From NCBI GenBank assembly GCA_035995185.1, contig DASYKT010000041.1:62001-126000 (forward strand): a stretch of DNA of 64,000 nt, written 5' to 3'. The position numbers and the translations under genes were made by a program. This DNA comes from DASYKT01 sp035995185 (GTDB lineage: Bacteria; Acidobacteriota; Blastocatellia; Pyrinomonadales; Pyrinomonadaceae). The stretch's first letter is position 1. Each line of letters begins with the position of its first letter. The notes beneath the pieces are model-generated. The model was not told the origin of the DNA, did not search any database, and saw nothing but the letters and a program-made list of their open reading frames with translations. This document shows, in pieces, positions 1-8,941 of the stretch.

Positions 1-4
1 AAAT

Positions 5-32
5 AAAAGTGAGCGGCTTCGCTCACTTTTTT
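5..32. terminator. Hairpin terminator at window edge
   Basis: A 10-bp perfect stem (5-14 with 21-30) around a 6-nt loop is followed by a T run on the + strand and preceded by an A run, so it could stop transcription in either direction. It probably ends a gene lying left of the window. Confidence 0.6.
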
Positions 33-94
33 GTTTATGCGTGCGACGGGGTTGGAGCGACGGGCGAGTTTCTTCAGAGCGACAACGCCGGGCA

Positions 95-359
95 ATGAGG
101 TCAGAACCGGGAGCAGTAGCGACCGGGTTTGTCGCCGGAGGCGACCAATTTAATAGCGTCGGGTAACACCCGACGCCGGTTGCGACAAAACATCGGTCCG
201 CGAAGCGGACGAATTCGACACCTTCGGGGTCGGAGATCGTTTTGAAAATCATCCACGTAGGGTTTCACCCTACGCTATTAAATTCATCGCCTTCGGCGAA
301 AAACACAGACAATCATTAAAGAAAAACCCGGTCGCTATCGCTCCCGGTTCCGACCTCAT
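95..359. repeat. Nested compound inverted repeat
   Basis: This gap before the S46 peptidase has no gene. Its outer arms (95-130 and 325-359) are inverted copies of a dispersed motif beginning ATGAGGTCAGAACCGGGA. Inside lies a second inverted pair (147-159 with 272-284), each arm running into its own short hairpin (156-176, stem GCGTCGGGT; 256-274, stem CGTAGGGT). The arrangement looks like a MITE or compound REP element. Confidence 0.7.
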
Positions 360-450
360 AGCCGTCTGTTGTATTCCTGCCAAAAAAGTTGGAAAATGTG
401 AATTCATACGTTTCGCGAGTAATCAACAAAGTTCAGAAGGAAAATAAAAA

Positions 451-2580
451 ATGCTGATAAATAAAACGAGGCTGACCGCGGGTGTGCTGTCGCTGATAAT
501 TTTCGTTTCCATGATGCCTTTTTCTACCGCTAAAGCGGAAGAAGGTATGTTCATGATGGACAAGGTGGCCGGCCTGCCTTTGGCTAAAAAGGGGTTGAAG
601 ATCAGTCCTGCCGATATCTATAATCCGGCGGCCGGCGGGCTTTCCGAAGCGGTGCCGCGTCTTAGCATCGGGTGCAGCTCGGAGTTCGTTTCGCCCGACG
701 GTTTGATCCTGACCAATCATCACTGCGGCTTTGACGCGCTGGTGGCAGCCTCAACCCCCGAGAAGAATTACGGCGAAGAGGGCTACCGCGCCGGCTCGCG
801 CGCGGAAGAACTTCCGGCAAAAGGTTATAGCATTGACATCACACTGAGAGAGGACGATGTCACGGCCAAAGTGCTAAGCGGCATCGATGCCAGTGACCCC
901 GCGGCGGTCGCGAAACGGATGCAGGATCTGACCAAAGAAGAACAGGCCAAGGCCGGCGCCGATATCCGGGTCCAGATACAGGCCCTTAATAACGGCATGT
1001 ATTATTACCAGTTCACCTACCAGACGATCAAAGATATCCGCATCGTTTATGCTCCGCCGAAAAGCATCGGTTTTTACGGCGGCGACCCGGACAACTTTGA
1101 ATGGACGCGCCACTGCGGCGATTTCACCTTTATGCGCGCCTATGTCGGGCCGGACGGCAAAGCCGCCGAGTATGCGGCCGGCAACGTTCCGTTCAAGCCG
1201 AGAAAATTCCTGTCGGTTTCCGCCGACGGCGTGAAAGAAGACGATCTGACAATGATCATCGGTTATCCGGGCGGCACGACCCGCTACCGCGAAAGCCCGT
1301 CGATCAGATACAACCAGGATGTTAATCTGCCGTTTCTCGTCGACGTTCTTAGTGCGCGGGTCCGCGCGCTGGAAGCGCTGAGCCGCGAAAGCGAATCGAA
1401 GCGCGTCGCGCTGCAGAGTGACATATTCTCGTTGATGAATACCATCAAAGCCGAAGAGGGCGGTGTTGCCGCCATGCGCCGCGCCGGTTTGGTAAAGCAG
1501 CGTCAGGAAGATGAAGTAAAACTAACGCAGTGGATCGAGTCTGACGCGGCGCGTAAAGCGAAATATGGCGAAGCGCTGCCGAAACTCACCGCTACTTATG
1601 TTGAATATAAAAAAGGCGCGTTGAAAGATCTGGTCTTGCGCAATATGCTGCAGCTCAATTCTTTCGGATTCTTGTCGGCCTTGCTGATCACACAGGTTCC
1701 GAAAGACAGGCTCCGCGGAGCGATCCCGGAACTGGCCGGCGGCGAACCGTTCGTCGATCGTGAAGTATTCAAGTTCCTTCTTCGCAAAGCGGCCGAATTG
1801 CCTGCCGCGCAAAAGATCGCCGCGATCGAAAAACGTTTTGGCAGTGTAAGCGGCGATGCCCGCGTTCGCGCCGAAGATGAATTTGCGCGCAAGGCGTTTG
1901 AAAATGAAACGCTCACTACCGAGAAAGGTCTGACGGGCCTGCTCGAAGCGCCTGCGGACCAGCTGAAAACCGCCGCCGGGCCGCTGGGCGAATTGATCGC
2001 CGATATGAAGGACGACATTTCCGGTGTGACCGCGCACCAGCAAGCCTTAAACGCCAGCGTGGGCAAATATCGCCTGCCGTTCGTCCAGGCCAGGGCGGAG
2101 TTTAAAAACGCTACGCTTTATCCTGACGCTAATTTCACGCAGCGCTTCACCTACGGTTCGGTAAAGGGCTACTCGCCGAAGGAATCGATCACCTACGGGC
2201 CGTTCACGACGCTTAACGGCATCTTTGAGAAAGATACCGGCCGCGAGCCTTTTAACGCCCCGGCCAAACTCAGGTCGCTGTGGGAAAAGAAAGATTACGG
2301 GCAGTATGGCGTGAACGGAACGGTGCCGGTCGATTTCCTCACCACCAACGACATCATCGGCGGAAATTCCGGAAGCCCGGTGCTAAATGCGAATGGTGAA
2401 CAGGTGGGTATCGCCTTTGACGGAAACTACGAAGGACTGGGCAACGATTTCTTCGTCAGTGACGCTCTGGGCCGGACCATCGTGGTCGATATCCGCTATG
2501 TTTTATTCCTGACCGAAAAATTCGGCGACGCCGGGTGGATCTTAAAGGAAATGAACATCACGCGCGGTAAGAAAAAGTAA
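451..2580 (+). CDS. S46 family dipeptidyl-peptidase (DPP7-like)
   Basis: Exported serine peptidase that removes dipeptides from oligopeptide N-termini in the periplasm. At 709 residues it matches the family length (about 700-720). A signal peptide covers roughly residues 1-29 (positive start, hydrophobic core, AKA-EE cleavage). The catalytic His lies in TNHHCGFDAL near residue 90 and the catalytic Ser in GGNSGSPVLN near residue 640. The later FDGN segment has Gly where Asp/Glu-specific DPP11 enzymes carry Arg, so DPP7-like preference for hydrophobic P1 residues is inferred. AGAAGGAA about 8 nt upstream of the ATG supports the start. The gene is single and closed by a strong terminator. Confidence 0.93.
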   Translation: MLINKTRLTAGVLSLIIFVSMMPFSTAKAEEGMFMMDKVAGLPLAKKGLKISPADIYNPAAGGLSEAVPRLSIGCSSEFVSPDGLILTNHHCGFDALVAASTPEKNYGEEGYRAGSRAEELPAKGYSIDITLREDDVTAKVLSGIDASDPAAVAKRMQDLTKEEQAKAGADIRVQIQALNNGMYYYQFTYQTIKDIRIVYAPPKSIGFYGGDPDNFEWTRHCGDFTFMRAYVGPDGKAAEYAAGNVPFKPRKFLSVSADGVKEDDLTMIIGYPGGTTRYRESPSIRYNQDVNLPFLVDVLSARVRALEALSRESESKRVALQSDIFSLMNTIKAEEGGVAAMRRAGLVKQRQEDEVKLTQWIESDAARKAKYGEALPKLTATYVEYKKGALKDLVLRNMLQLNSFGFLSALLITQVPKDRLRGAIPELAGGEPFVDREVFKFLLRKAAELPAAQKIAAIEKRFGSVSGDARVRAEDEFARKAFENETLTTEKGLTGLLEAPADQLKTAAGPLGELIADMKDDISGVTAHQQALNASVGKYRLPFVQARAEFKNATLYPDANFTQRFTYGSVKGYSPKESITYGPFTTLNGIFEKDTGREPFNAPAKLRSLWEKKDYGQYGVNGTVPVDFLTTNDIIGGNSGSPVLNANGEQVGIAFDGNYEGLGNDFFVSDALGRTIVVDIRYVLFLTEKFGDAGWILKEMNITRGKKK

Positions 2581-2612
2581 AAGGCAGAAACTAGGGCAGT
2601 GGTGGAGCGTGT

Positions 2613-2646
2613 AAAAGGCGATGAGATTTTTCTCATCGCCTTTTTT
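2613..2646 (+). terminator. Rho-independent terminator of the S46 gene
   Basis: A 13-bp perfect stem (2613-2625 with 2632-2644) with a 6-nt T-rich loop ends in a T run, 33 nt after the S46 stop codon. The A run at its left end would also allow minus-strand termination for the convergent gene. Confidence 0.9.
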
Positions 2647-2667
2647 GTAAGCCAAACGGTTTTATTA

Positions 2668-2733
2668 GCCACGAATTACACAGATAACACGAATAAGGAA
2701 TTTTTAATTAGTGTTATCTGTGTAATTCGTGGC
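2668..2733. repeat. Gene-end hairpin repeat (copy 1)
   Basis: A perfect 23-bp inverted repeat (2668-2690 with 2711-2733) with a 20-nt loop. The arm reads as degenerate tandem words of the type ACACGAATA. It lies between two convergent genes and belongs to a family also found near 15.2, 21.6, 29.8, 36.5, 41.1 and 50.3 kb. Confidence 0.9.
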
Positions 2734-2750
2734 CGTATCCGATTCCGTCT

Positions 2751-4187
2751 TTACTCCTGAGCATATCCCGATGGGACCGGGATATCGCCGCTTAGACCGA
2801 AGAAAAATACCGCGATCGAGTTATCGGCTGAATACATCACAAACCATGTGCCGTCACGATAGACCGCAATGTCGGTCAAACCGTCGCCGTCAAAATCGCC
2901 CTGCGAAGGTATGTCGGTGCTTAGCCCGAACTGATTTCCTCCCAGCCCGCCGCTGCTTTTCAAGATGAACCAGACGCCGTTGCTCGGGCGATAGATGGCG
3001 ATATCGGTTTTCCCGTCGCCGTCATAATCGCCGGGAACCGGCCGGTCTCCATTCGATCCGAAGCCCAGCGCGACAAAAGCGCCGTTGGAACTTTGCAGGA
3101 TGAACCAATTGCCGGTGCTCGGGCGAAAAACAGCGAGGTCGGTTTTGCCGTCGCCGTCATAATCGCCGGGTACGGGTTTGTCTTCACTAATGCCGAACGT
3201 AAAAAACTGGAACTGTCCGGTGCCGATCAGGTAAATGAACCACTCTCCGGTCGAAGGGCGATAGATCGCCAGGTCGGTATATCCATCGCCGTCATAATCT
3301 CCCTGCGCGGGAATATCGCCAGGCAGGCCGAACGGCAGCCCGGCCAACCCGTTATCGGAGCTTTTAAGGATGAACCAGAGGCCGTTGGATGGGCGCCAGA
3401 CCGCGCGGTCAACCTTACCGTCGCCATCGAAATCGCCTGGCACTACCTTGTCGCCGGCGCTGCCGAATTGCGCCGCATTAAAACCGCCGTCGGTCGAATT
3501 GAGGTGAAACCAAAGGCCGGAACTGGGCCGGAACACGGAAAGGTCCGTTTTGCCGTCGCCGTCAAAACTTGCGGTTGGCGTACCGGAAAACGTGGCGGCA
3601 GATGTAATGTGAATAAAATCACCGCCGTTATCGCCGTCGCCATTGGCACCGTTGCCGGCGGCATAAAAGCTGAGCTTTCCTTTTCGGGTGGCGGGCGCTT
3701 TCCAGGTAAAGTTCCACGATCTGGTATTCGGCGTCATCGAAGACGTGCCGGCCAGCGTGTGCTCAACATAATTTCTTACATTGTCATCGATCTGCCCCTG
3801 CACGATCTGCATCTGCGCGGGGCTCTGTTTGGGAAGAATAAAAGTTCCCGCGGCCGCGCCCTGCTTGTCTATGGCAGTTGCTTCAAAGCCGTAGATCACT
3901 GCGTTAAAATGGTTTAGCGTGACTATCAGGGAATAGTCCTTGTTCGGCACATAGTTTACGGGCAGCCCGGTGATCGTCATTCCGGTGGGATCCGCTTTTT
4001 CACCGCCATGACAGGCCGTGCAATTGTTTTCACTCGGGGCGCCGGTAACGCCCGGGATCGGTCCCGTCACGGATGCGGCTGTTCGCTGGGTTTTAAGAAA
4101 ACCAAAAAATCCGAATAAAGCCACGATCGCGATGAAACTAATGGCCGCCAGCTTTATATAAACTGTCTTTTGCGAAAAATTTCTCAT
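2751..4187 (-). CDS. CxxCH-bearing reeler/choice-of-anchor protein with FG-GAP repeats
   Basis: Predicted exported surface protein of 478 residues. An N-terminal hydrophobic segment (about 12-28) acts as signal or anchor. Residues 40-200 resemble the reeler/choice-of-anchor domain often found with a CxxCH haem motif, seen here as NNCTACHGG near residue 55. Residues 205-475 hold six repeats with the calcium-binding pattern DxDGDGxTD followed by RPSxGxWF, typical of FG-GAP/VCBS propellers. Haem attachment and calcium binding are inferred from motifs. Such proteins are abundant in Blastocatellia. The gene is convergent with the S46 peptidase and divergent from dcd; the exact function is unknown. 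Confidence 0.82.
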   Translation of the reverse strand: MRNFSQKTVYIKLAAISFIAIVALFGFFGFLKTQRTAASVTGPIPGVTGAPSENNCTACHGGEKADPTGMTITGLPVNYVPNKDYSLIVTLNHFNAVIYGFEATAIDKQGAAAGTFILPKQSPAQMQIVQGQIDDNVRNYVEHTLAGTSSMTPNTRSWNFTWKAPATRKGKLSFYAAGNGANGDGDNGGDFIHITSAATFSGTPTASFDGDGKTDLSVFRPSSGLWFHLNSTDGGFNAAQFGSAGDKVVPGDFDGDGKVDRAVWRPSNGLWFILKSSDNGLAGLPFGLPGDIPAQGDYDGDGYTDLAIYRPSTGEWFIYLIGTGQFQFFTFGISEDKPVPGDYDGDGKTDLAVFRPSTGNWFILQSSNGAFVALGFGSNGDRPVPGDYDGDGKTDIAIYRPSNGVWFILKSSGGLGGNQFGLSTDIPSQGDFDGDGLTDIAVYRDGTWFVMYSADNSIAVFFFGLSGDIPVPSGYAQE

Positions 4188-4399
4188 TGCTTACTCCGAA
4201 AAAATGCTGATCTTCAAAGAATACCGGACGAGGATAACGTGCAAATTTAAGACGCGCGGAAGGAAGTCAAAGTCTGGTAATAATCCGCGTCTATATTTAA
4301 AAATAGAAGGCGGGCAGGCTAAAGTCAATAACTATTAATGGAGCGCGCAATTTATTACGCCTCGGCCGAATGAATTTCGGCGCTCCGTTCCGTCATTTT

Positions 4400-4427
4400 T
4401 TGACTTTCGTCTGCTAAACTGTTATTT
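4400..4427 (+). promoter_or_regulatory. Possible promoter for dcd
   Basis: TTGACT at 4400-4405 is a good -35 match, followed after 16 nt by a weak -10 (TTATTT, 4422-4427). It lies 43 nt before the dcd start in the 282-nt divergent gap. The -10 match is poor. Confidence 0.35.
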
Positions 4428-4469
4428 CAAATATTTCAGTTCCGACAAATCAAAATAAATTGGTGAATA

Positions 4470-5060
4470 ATGACGATCAAATCTGACCTGTGGCTGCGCC
4501 GGATGGCCGAAGAACACAATATGATCTCGCCTTTTCTGCCCGAATTGTTGCGGGAGGTCGACGGGCGCAAAATAATTTCCGCCGGGGCCTCGAGCTACGG
4601 CTATGACATGCGTTTGGCGGACGACGGCTTCCGCGTTTTTTCCCCGATCCGCCACGACGAGATCGATCCCAAAAGGTTCGAGGAAGATTCTCTGATCGAA
4701 CCGCCGCTCAAAACCGCCGACGACGGCGCGCAATATTATCTCTTGCCTCCGCATCATTACGGTTTGGGTGTGACGGTCGAAACCTTTAACATGCCGCGCC
4801 GGGTGACCGGTATCGCGCTCGGCAAATCGACCTACGCCCGCGCCGGGCTGCTGGTCAATACCACGCCGCTCGAAGCCGGCTGGACCGGCCGTCTCGTCGT
4901 TGAGATCGGCAATTTTGCCAACCTTCCGCTGCGCGTCTACGTCAACGAAGGCATTGGCCAAATTCTCTTCTTCGAATCCGACGAAGACTGCGCCGTCTCA
5001 TACTCCGACCGCGGCGGCAAATACCAGGGCCAAACCGGTTTAACGTATGCGAAAGTGTAA
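4470..5060 (+). CDS. dcd: dCTP deaminase
   Basis: Deaminates dCTP to dUTP in cytosolic pyrimidine deoxynucleotide supply. The 196-residue length matches bacterial Dcd (about 190). Seen directly: GKSTYARAGLLVNTTPLEAGW (trimer-interface and phosphate-binding region), VVEIGN carrying the catalytic Glu of the dUTPase/Dcd fold, and a Gly-rich nucleotide-closing tail (GGKYQGQTGLTYAKV). A TGGTGA ribosome site lies 4 nt before the ATG. Whether it is a bifunctional DCD-DUT enzyme cannot be decided by eye. It stands alone, convergent with the HU-like operon. Confidence 0.93.
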   Translation: MTIKSDLWLRRMAEEHNMISPFLPELLREVDGRKIISAGASSYGYDMRLADDGFRVFSPIRHDEIDPKRFEEDSLIEPPLKTADDGAQYYLLPPHHYGLGVTVETFNMPRRVTGIALGKSTYARAGLLVNTTPLEAGWTGRLVVEIGNFANLPLRVYVNEGIGQILFFESDEDCAVSYSDRGGKYQGQTGLTYAKV

Positions 5061-5175
5061 AAAGCCGGTTTTGTGGAATAGCCGTTTGATGATGAATTTC
5101 ATTTAGCCTTAGGCTACCGTTCTTTTGAGATAGCCTTTTGTCCGGTTTTTACCGTGACCCTCTAAGAGTTGAGAA

Positions 5176-5562
5176 TCAAACGAAAGGTTGCGGCCAGAGT
5201 ACAGTGGTAATAACCTTAATAAGGTAGCAAGTTACCGCGTATCCGAGAAATAAGATAGTTAAACAAACTATTAAATCCAGCCAATGATCGCCTAAAAATA
5301 AGGCAAGCTTGTTGATCGCTCGTCTTAATATTCCAATAAATTTTCTTTTGCCTTTCCGGTTATCAGGAAAGAATAGTGAGGGCTTATAATTCCAGAGAAC
5401 TTCGGCAATTAGAAAAGCGGTCAGATTGGCTTCAAAGAGTGTGTCTGCTCCGAGAATTTCGCTGACTCCTTTATCAAAGTCTTTTCCAACTTCCGACCAG
5501 AGTTCGTCCGTATCTTTAAAACGTGAAAGATGCGTCTCTAATGACTTTATTTGCGCGGACAT
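5176..5562 (-). CDS. Small membrane protein, unknown
   Basis: Last gene of a three-gene minus-strand operon. The start at 5562 is chosen because GAGGAG lies 10 nt upstream; the longer frame overlaps the HU-like gene. The product has 128 residues: a charged cytosolic-looking N-terminus (about 1-75, predicted helical), a basic patch (NRKGKRKF), then one or two hydrophobic segments (about 95-122). I do not recognise the family. The close coupling to the HU-like gene (64 nt) and the larger membrane protein suggests a shared role. AT-rich codons compared with the window average hint at acquisition. Confidence 0.7.
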   Translation of the reverse strand: MSAQIKSLETHLSRFKDTDELWSEVGKDFDKGVSEILGADTLFEANLTAFLIAEVLWNYKPSLFFPDNRKGKRKFIGILRRAINKLALFLGDHWLDLIVCLTILFLGYAVTCYLIKVITTVLWPQPFV

Positions 5563-5626
5563 ATTGTGCTTACTCCTCGATAGGCCGTTTAAGATACGTT
5601 CCAAGCCACACAAAACATGCATTTTT

Positions 5627-5983
5627 TTAAAGCGTGTCGTCGGTGTCGTCGTCCCCGCTAATGCCGTCCGCGTCGGATTCCAAGTATTCAGCTGCCGCCT
5701 CGTAATCTTCACCCAGAGCATCAAATTTCATCGACTTGCCAATACGAAATTTAAGCGTGGTTTTAGCGGCAATTTTAATCGCTTGACCGGTCGCCGGATT
5801 TCTACCCTCGCGAGCCATCCTTTTTGAAGTGATCAATTTGCCGAAACCGGGAAGAGTAAATTCACCTGACTCCCGGACTTGGACGGCGGCTAATGCGGCT
5901 ATTTCATCAAAGAGTTGTTTAACCATGGCTCTAGGGAGCCCTGTTTTTTCCGCTAACTCTTTAATGATCTCCAGTTGTGTCAT
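5627..5983 (-). CDS. HU/IHF-family DNA-binding protein with acidic tail
   Basis: Histone-like DNA-bending protein of 118 residues. Residues 1-88 show the HU fold: MTQLEIIKELAEKTGL start, LPGFGKL turn, and the DNA-binding arm with EGRNPATGQ. HU proteins usually end near residue 90; here about 28 extra residues are strongly acidic (DGISGDDDTDDTL end). Start 5983 has GGAGG 5 nt upstream. It sits 14 nt after the stop of the 502-residue membrane protein, clearly co-transcribed. The acidic tail may weaken DNA affinity or bind a partner (inference). It could be a specialised paralogue rather than the main HU. Confidence 0.9.
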   Translation of the reverse strand: MTQLEIIKELAEKTGLPRAMVKQLFDEIAALAAVQVRESGEFTLPGFGKLITSKRMAREGRNPATGQAIKIAAKTTLKFRIGKSMKFDALGEDYEAAAEYLESDADGISGDDDTDDTL

Positions 5984-5997
5984 TTGGCCTCCAGATA

Positions 5998-7506
5998 TTA
6001 TTTTTTTAAGACAAAAGCCTGATAACTTATACGCAGATTTTCCCCGGGACTGATTGCGGGTATTTTGAATTTGCACTCTCGTCCCGAAATTTCTGTTTCT
6101 ATTGGCGTATATGCATGATAAAAGGCGAGGTTTGGCTGGTTTTTGACAAAATTGGCAGAGCTATAAGAAAACAGCCAATTTTCCGGCAGCACGTCAACTA
6201 TCCAAAAATTCTCCGCGAGTGTTTTTGGCGAGGCCGATGGATCGAGAGGAGCCGCCTCGATCACCAGATATATTTCATAAAGATTTTCTTTTAGCAATTT
6301 AAAATAGCGTGAGACCGACAATTGTTTTTGTAGATCTTTCTCAGGCAAGTACGGCCGTTCGGCTGGAAAGTATTGATGATAATCAAACCGGGGAGTTCCG
6401 AGATGATCGCCGTAAACAAACTGGGCCGAAATAGCTTTCCACAATTCTCTTTCGGCTTTTTTTGAATAAGGTTTTTGAGAGATCCCCAGTTTTACCAAGA
6501 GATCATTTCTATACAGATCGAACATCGCTTTTATGTAGGTGCCCCATTCTTCAGCTTGAAGGACGGAAAGACTATAGAACTGAACCGAGAGAGCACCCGC
6601 CAGCAGTATACTTATTCCCCATTTTATAAAATCGGCGTTGCCGGAAAAGGTAACGGTTAAAGTAGCGGTTGTAGTTAATCCGAAAATTATCAAAAGACAC
6701 ATCAGGGTAAATGCCAGAAAAGAAATATTAAGAAAGAAATCAAAAATTGTTTTGCTCTCATTTACCTGGTTCAAATAATTTTCACTGGCAACTGATAGGA
6801 GCCTTGGGTAAAAGTAGATCGACTCCATTCCATATTCGCTTTCCGGGTATCGCTCGAAGCTGCGAATTACGTTGCCGAGTCTGGTAGGCAGGATGGCAGA
6901 CTTTTTCCAAGGAAATTCGGTTCTGAGTTTTCTGCCGATGTCGTGCCACTTCTTTCGTATCTCAGATTCTACTTCGTCCCAGATACGCTCAAGCTCAGGC
7001 TTTGGAATGTTATCAATGTCTTTGTCCAGACTTTTCTGTAAAGACCAATGTTTAAGGATTCGCTTGTTGCCCGTTAGCAATGCGAGTTCTTTAAGGACGC
7101 CGATTTTTTCCGCGGAATTGTCCGCTTTATCGATCTCGTCTATTTTTCGTAAAAGCGTTCGCATTCCCGCGTGCCGTGAGCTGAGCGCCGCAAATTTATT
7201 CTTATAGTGTTTTTCTCTCCACCGGCAAATCCAGGAACTCCTTCCGATATAGCCTTGGTACAGACGAGCTATCTGATTATTTAATGTATATAGAACCCCG
7301 CTGACGATCACGACTGACAACGTGTTTTTCAATAGCTGCCACTCTGAAAATAAATTCACTACGTTTGGCGGGAAGCGGAGGTGACCGGGTACTAAAGGCG
7401 TTACCAGCCATTCAAAGCAAAAAACAAACAGCGCCGCCGGCAGCAGAAATCCGAAGATCAGAGATTTGCTAAAGGAGCCCGAAACGGTGGAAAATATGCC
7501 GGTCAT
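5998..7506 (-). CDS. Large membrane protein, unknown, first gene of HU operon
   Basis: A 502-residue protein I cannot place in a family. Two hydrophobic segments lie near the N-terminus (about 15-36 and 60-78), a charged, probably coiled-coil region follows (about 90-215), then a second hydrophobic pair (about 250-275 and 290-315), and a soluble C-terminal part (about 330-502) ending in a beta-rich section (ENFWIVDVLPENW onward). It leads the operon with the HU-like and small membrane genes. No strong ribosome site precedes the ATG. Base composition is AT-richer than neighbouring housekeeping genes, consistent with an accessory module. Confidence 0.75.
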   Translation of the reverse strand: MTGIFSTVSGSFSKSLIFGFLLPAALFVFCFEWLVTPLVPGHLRFPPNVVNLFSEWQLLKNTLSVVIVSGVLYTLNNQIARLYQGYIGRSSWICRWREKHYKNKFAALSSRHAGMRTLLRKIDEIDKADNSAEKIGVLKELALLTGNKRILKHWSLQKSLDKDIDNIPKPELERIWDEVESEIRKKWHDIGRKLRTEFPWKKSAILPTRLGNVIRSFERYPESEYGMESIYFYPRLLSVASENYLNQVNESKTIFDFFLNISFLAFTLMCLLIIFGLTTTATLTVTFSGNADFIKWGISILLAGALSVQFYSLSVLQAEEWGTYIKAMFDLYRNDLLVKLGISQKPYSKKAERELWKAISAQFVYGDHLGTPRFDYHQYFPAERPYLPEKDLQKQLSVSRYFKLLKENLYEIYLVIEAAPLDPSASPKTLAENFWIVDVLPENWLFSYSSANFVKNQPNLAFYHAYTPIETEISGRECKFKIPAISPGENLRISYQAFVLKK

Positions 7507-7724
7507 AGGAGTAAAGGGAGAGGCATCGTCACTGTGAATGCCTGTCCTTAATTATGTGAAGCCGATAATTACAATCTTTATACCGCAGTTTTTACAATTT
7601 ATCCAGATATTTGGCAAAACTTCTTGCCAGTGAGGTAAGATTCGTATTGGAGTTTCACTTTGTAATGAGAAAATCGGTGTCTCTGTAAAAGTAATAAAAA
7701 CAATCTAATTTCAGGAGAAACAGG

Positions 7725-8849
7725 ATGAATAGATCTCGGTTCGCTGCTGTCTGCAAAACGTTATTCTTGGTGTGCGCATTTTCGGTTGTTATTGGCGCGC
7801 AGAATATCGGTACGGTGTTTGAATACGCGATTAATTATCCGGATCATCCGCCGATCATGGGGTGCTCGATGCATCATAATTCGGCGAGCGGTTCGACGCA
7901 CGAGATCACCTTTAATGAAAAGGGCGGCAAGGAGATCTGGATCACCGGCCAGAATGAAGACAAGGTGGTAAAGGTCACCCTGGACGGAAAGATGGTGCTT
8001 TATCCGATGCCGCTCGGCAGCGGCCCGCACGGGATCGAGTTCGACGCCACCGGCCGTGTGTGGGTGACGCTGGAGTTCGCCGGCAAGGTCGTGCGGCTTG
8101 CGCCAAACGGCACCATCGATAAAACCATCGATGTGAACCTCGCCTGTTCCACCTGCCCGAAACCGATCTTGTCGCACCCGCACGGAATGGGTTTCGCGCC
8201 CGACATGAAAACCATATGGTATACCGGAAAAGCGACCGGCACGGTCGGCAAAATAAATCCGAACGGGCAAGTTCAAACTTTTGCTTTGCCCACGGTGGGC
8301 AGCGTGCCGATCTATATCAAAGCCGGGCCCGATGGAAATATGTGGGTGACGGAGCTGGTCGGCAACGTGATCGCGCGCGTGACCCAGGCGGGCAAGGTCG
8401 ATGAATTTTGCATTCCCACTCACAACAGCCGCCCGATCGCGATCGTGCCCGAACCCGGCGGCCAGGCAATGTGGTTCTCCGAAGAAGCCGGGAACAAAGT
8501 CGCCCGTATAGATATGAAGGGCAACATCACGGAGTATGCGGTGCCGAAAAAACAGGCGAATATGATCCTCGCCGGGTTGTCGTTCGACAGCCAAAAAAAT
8601 CTCTGGGTGCAGCAGTACGTCGATCAAAATAATCCGGTCCCGGCCGGTACGGATTACATCATCAAGATCGACAAATTGATCCTGACCACCGCGCCGGCAA
8701 ACCTTCCCGCATCGGCTTTTACTTTTTATCCGGTGCCGACACAGCAAACGGTTTTCCATCGCATCATCCAGGGGCCGGACGGCAATATGTGGTTCACCGA
8801 GATGAAAGCCGACAAGGTAGGAAAATTGATCACCGGGTTGATGCCTTAA
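7725..8849 (+). CDS. Virginiamycin B lyase-like beta-propeller protein
   Basis: Exported 374-residue protein: signal peptide about 1-25, followed by repeated blades of the type GPDGNMWVTE and GPDGNMWFTEMKADKVGKL, the signature of Vgb-like/NHL-type propellers. True Vgb opens streptogramin B rings, but most family members have unknown or carbohydrate/redox-related roles, so resistance is not claimed. An extra CSTCP pair near residue 142 could form a disulfide. AGGAGAAA upstream of the ATG supports the start. It appears monocistronic, preceded by a 218-nt gap without other features. Confidence 0.85.
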   Translation: MNRSRFAAVCKTLFLVCAFSVVIGAQNIGTVFEYAINYPDHPPIMGCSMHHNSASGSTHEITFNEKGGKEIWITGQNEDKVVKVTLDGKMVLYPMPLGSGPHGIEFDATGRVWVTLEFAGKVVRLAPNGTIDKTIDVNLACSTCPKPILSHPHGMGFAPDMKTIWYTGKATGTVGKINPNGQVQTFALPTVGSVPIYIKAGPDGNMWVTELVGNVIARVTQAGKVDEFCIPTHNSRPIAIVPEPGGQAMWFSEEAGNKVARIDMKGNITEYAVPKKQANMILAGLSFDSQKNLWVQQYVDQNNPVPAGTDYIIKIDKLILTTAPANLPASAFTFYPVPTQQTVFHRIIQGPDGNMWFTEMKADKVGKLITGLMP

Positions 8850-8941
8850 CAGGGCCGGCCCGGGCGCGCTTATGATAAGGTCCGACTTGTGGTAAGGTGA
8901 AGGTGAAAAAAGGCTTTGCCGCTTTTACCTATACAAAATTT

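Noticed and set aside
433..723. Open frame antisense to the S46 peptidase start
   Set aside because: It overlaps a convincing gene, has no family signature, and follows the codon shadow of the sense gene.
4188..4469. Riboswitch in the divergent gap before dcd
   Set aside because: No conserved riboswitch motif or stable long stem was visible; only a weak promoter candidate.
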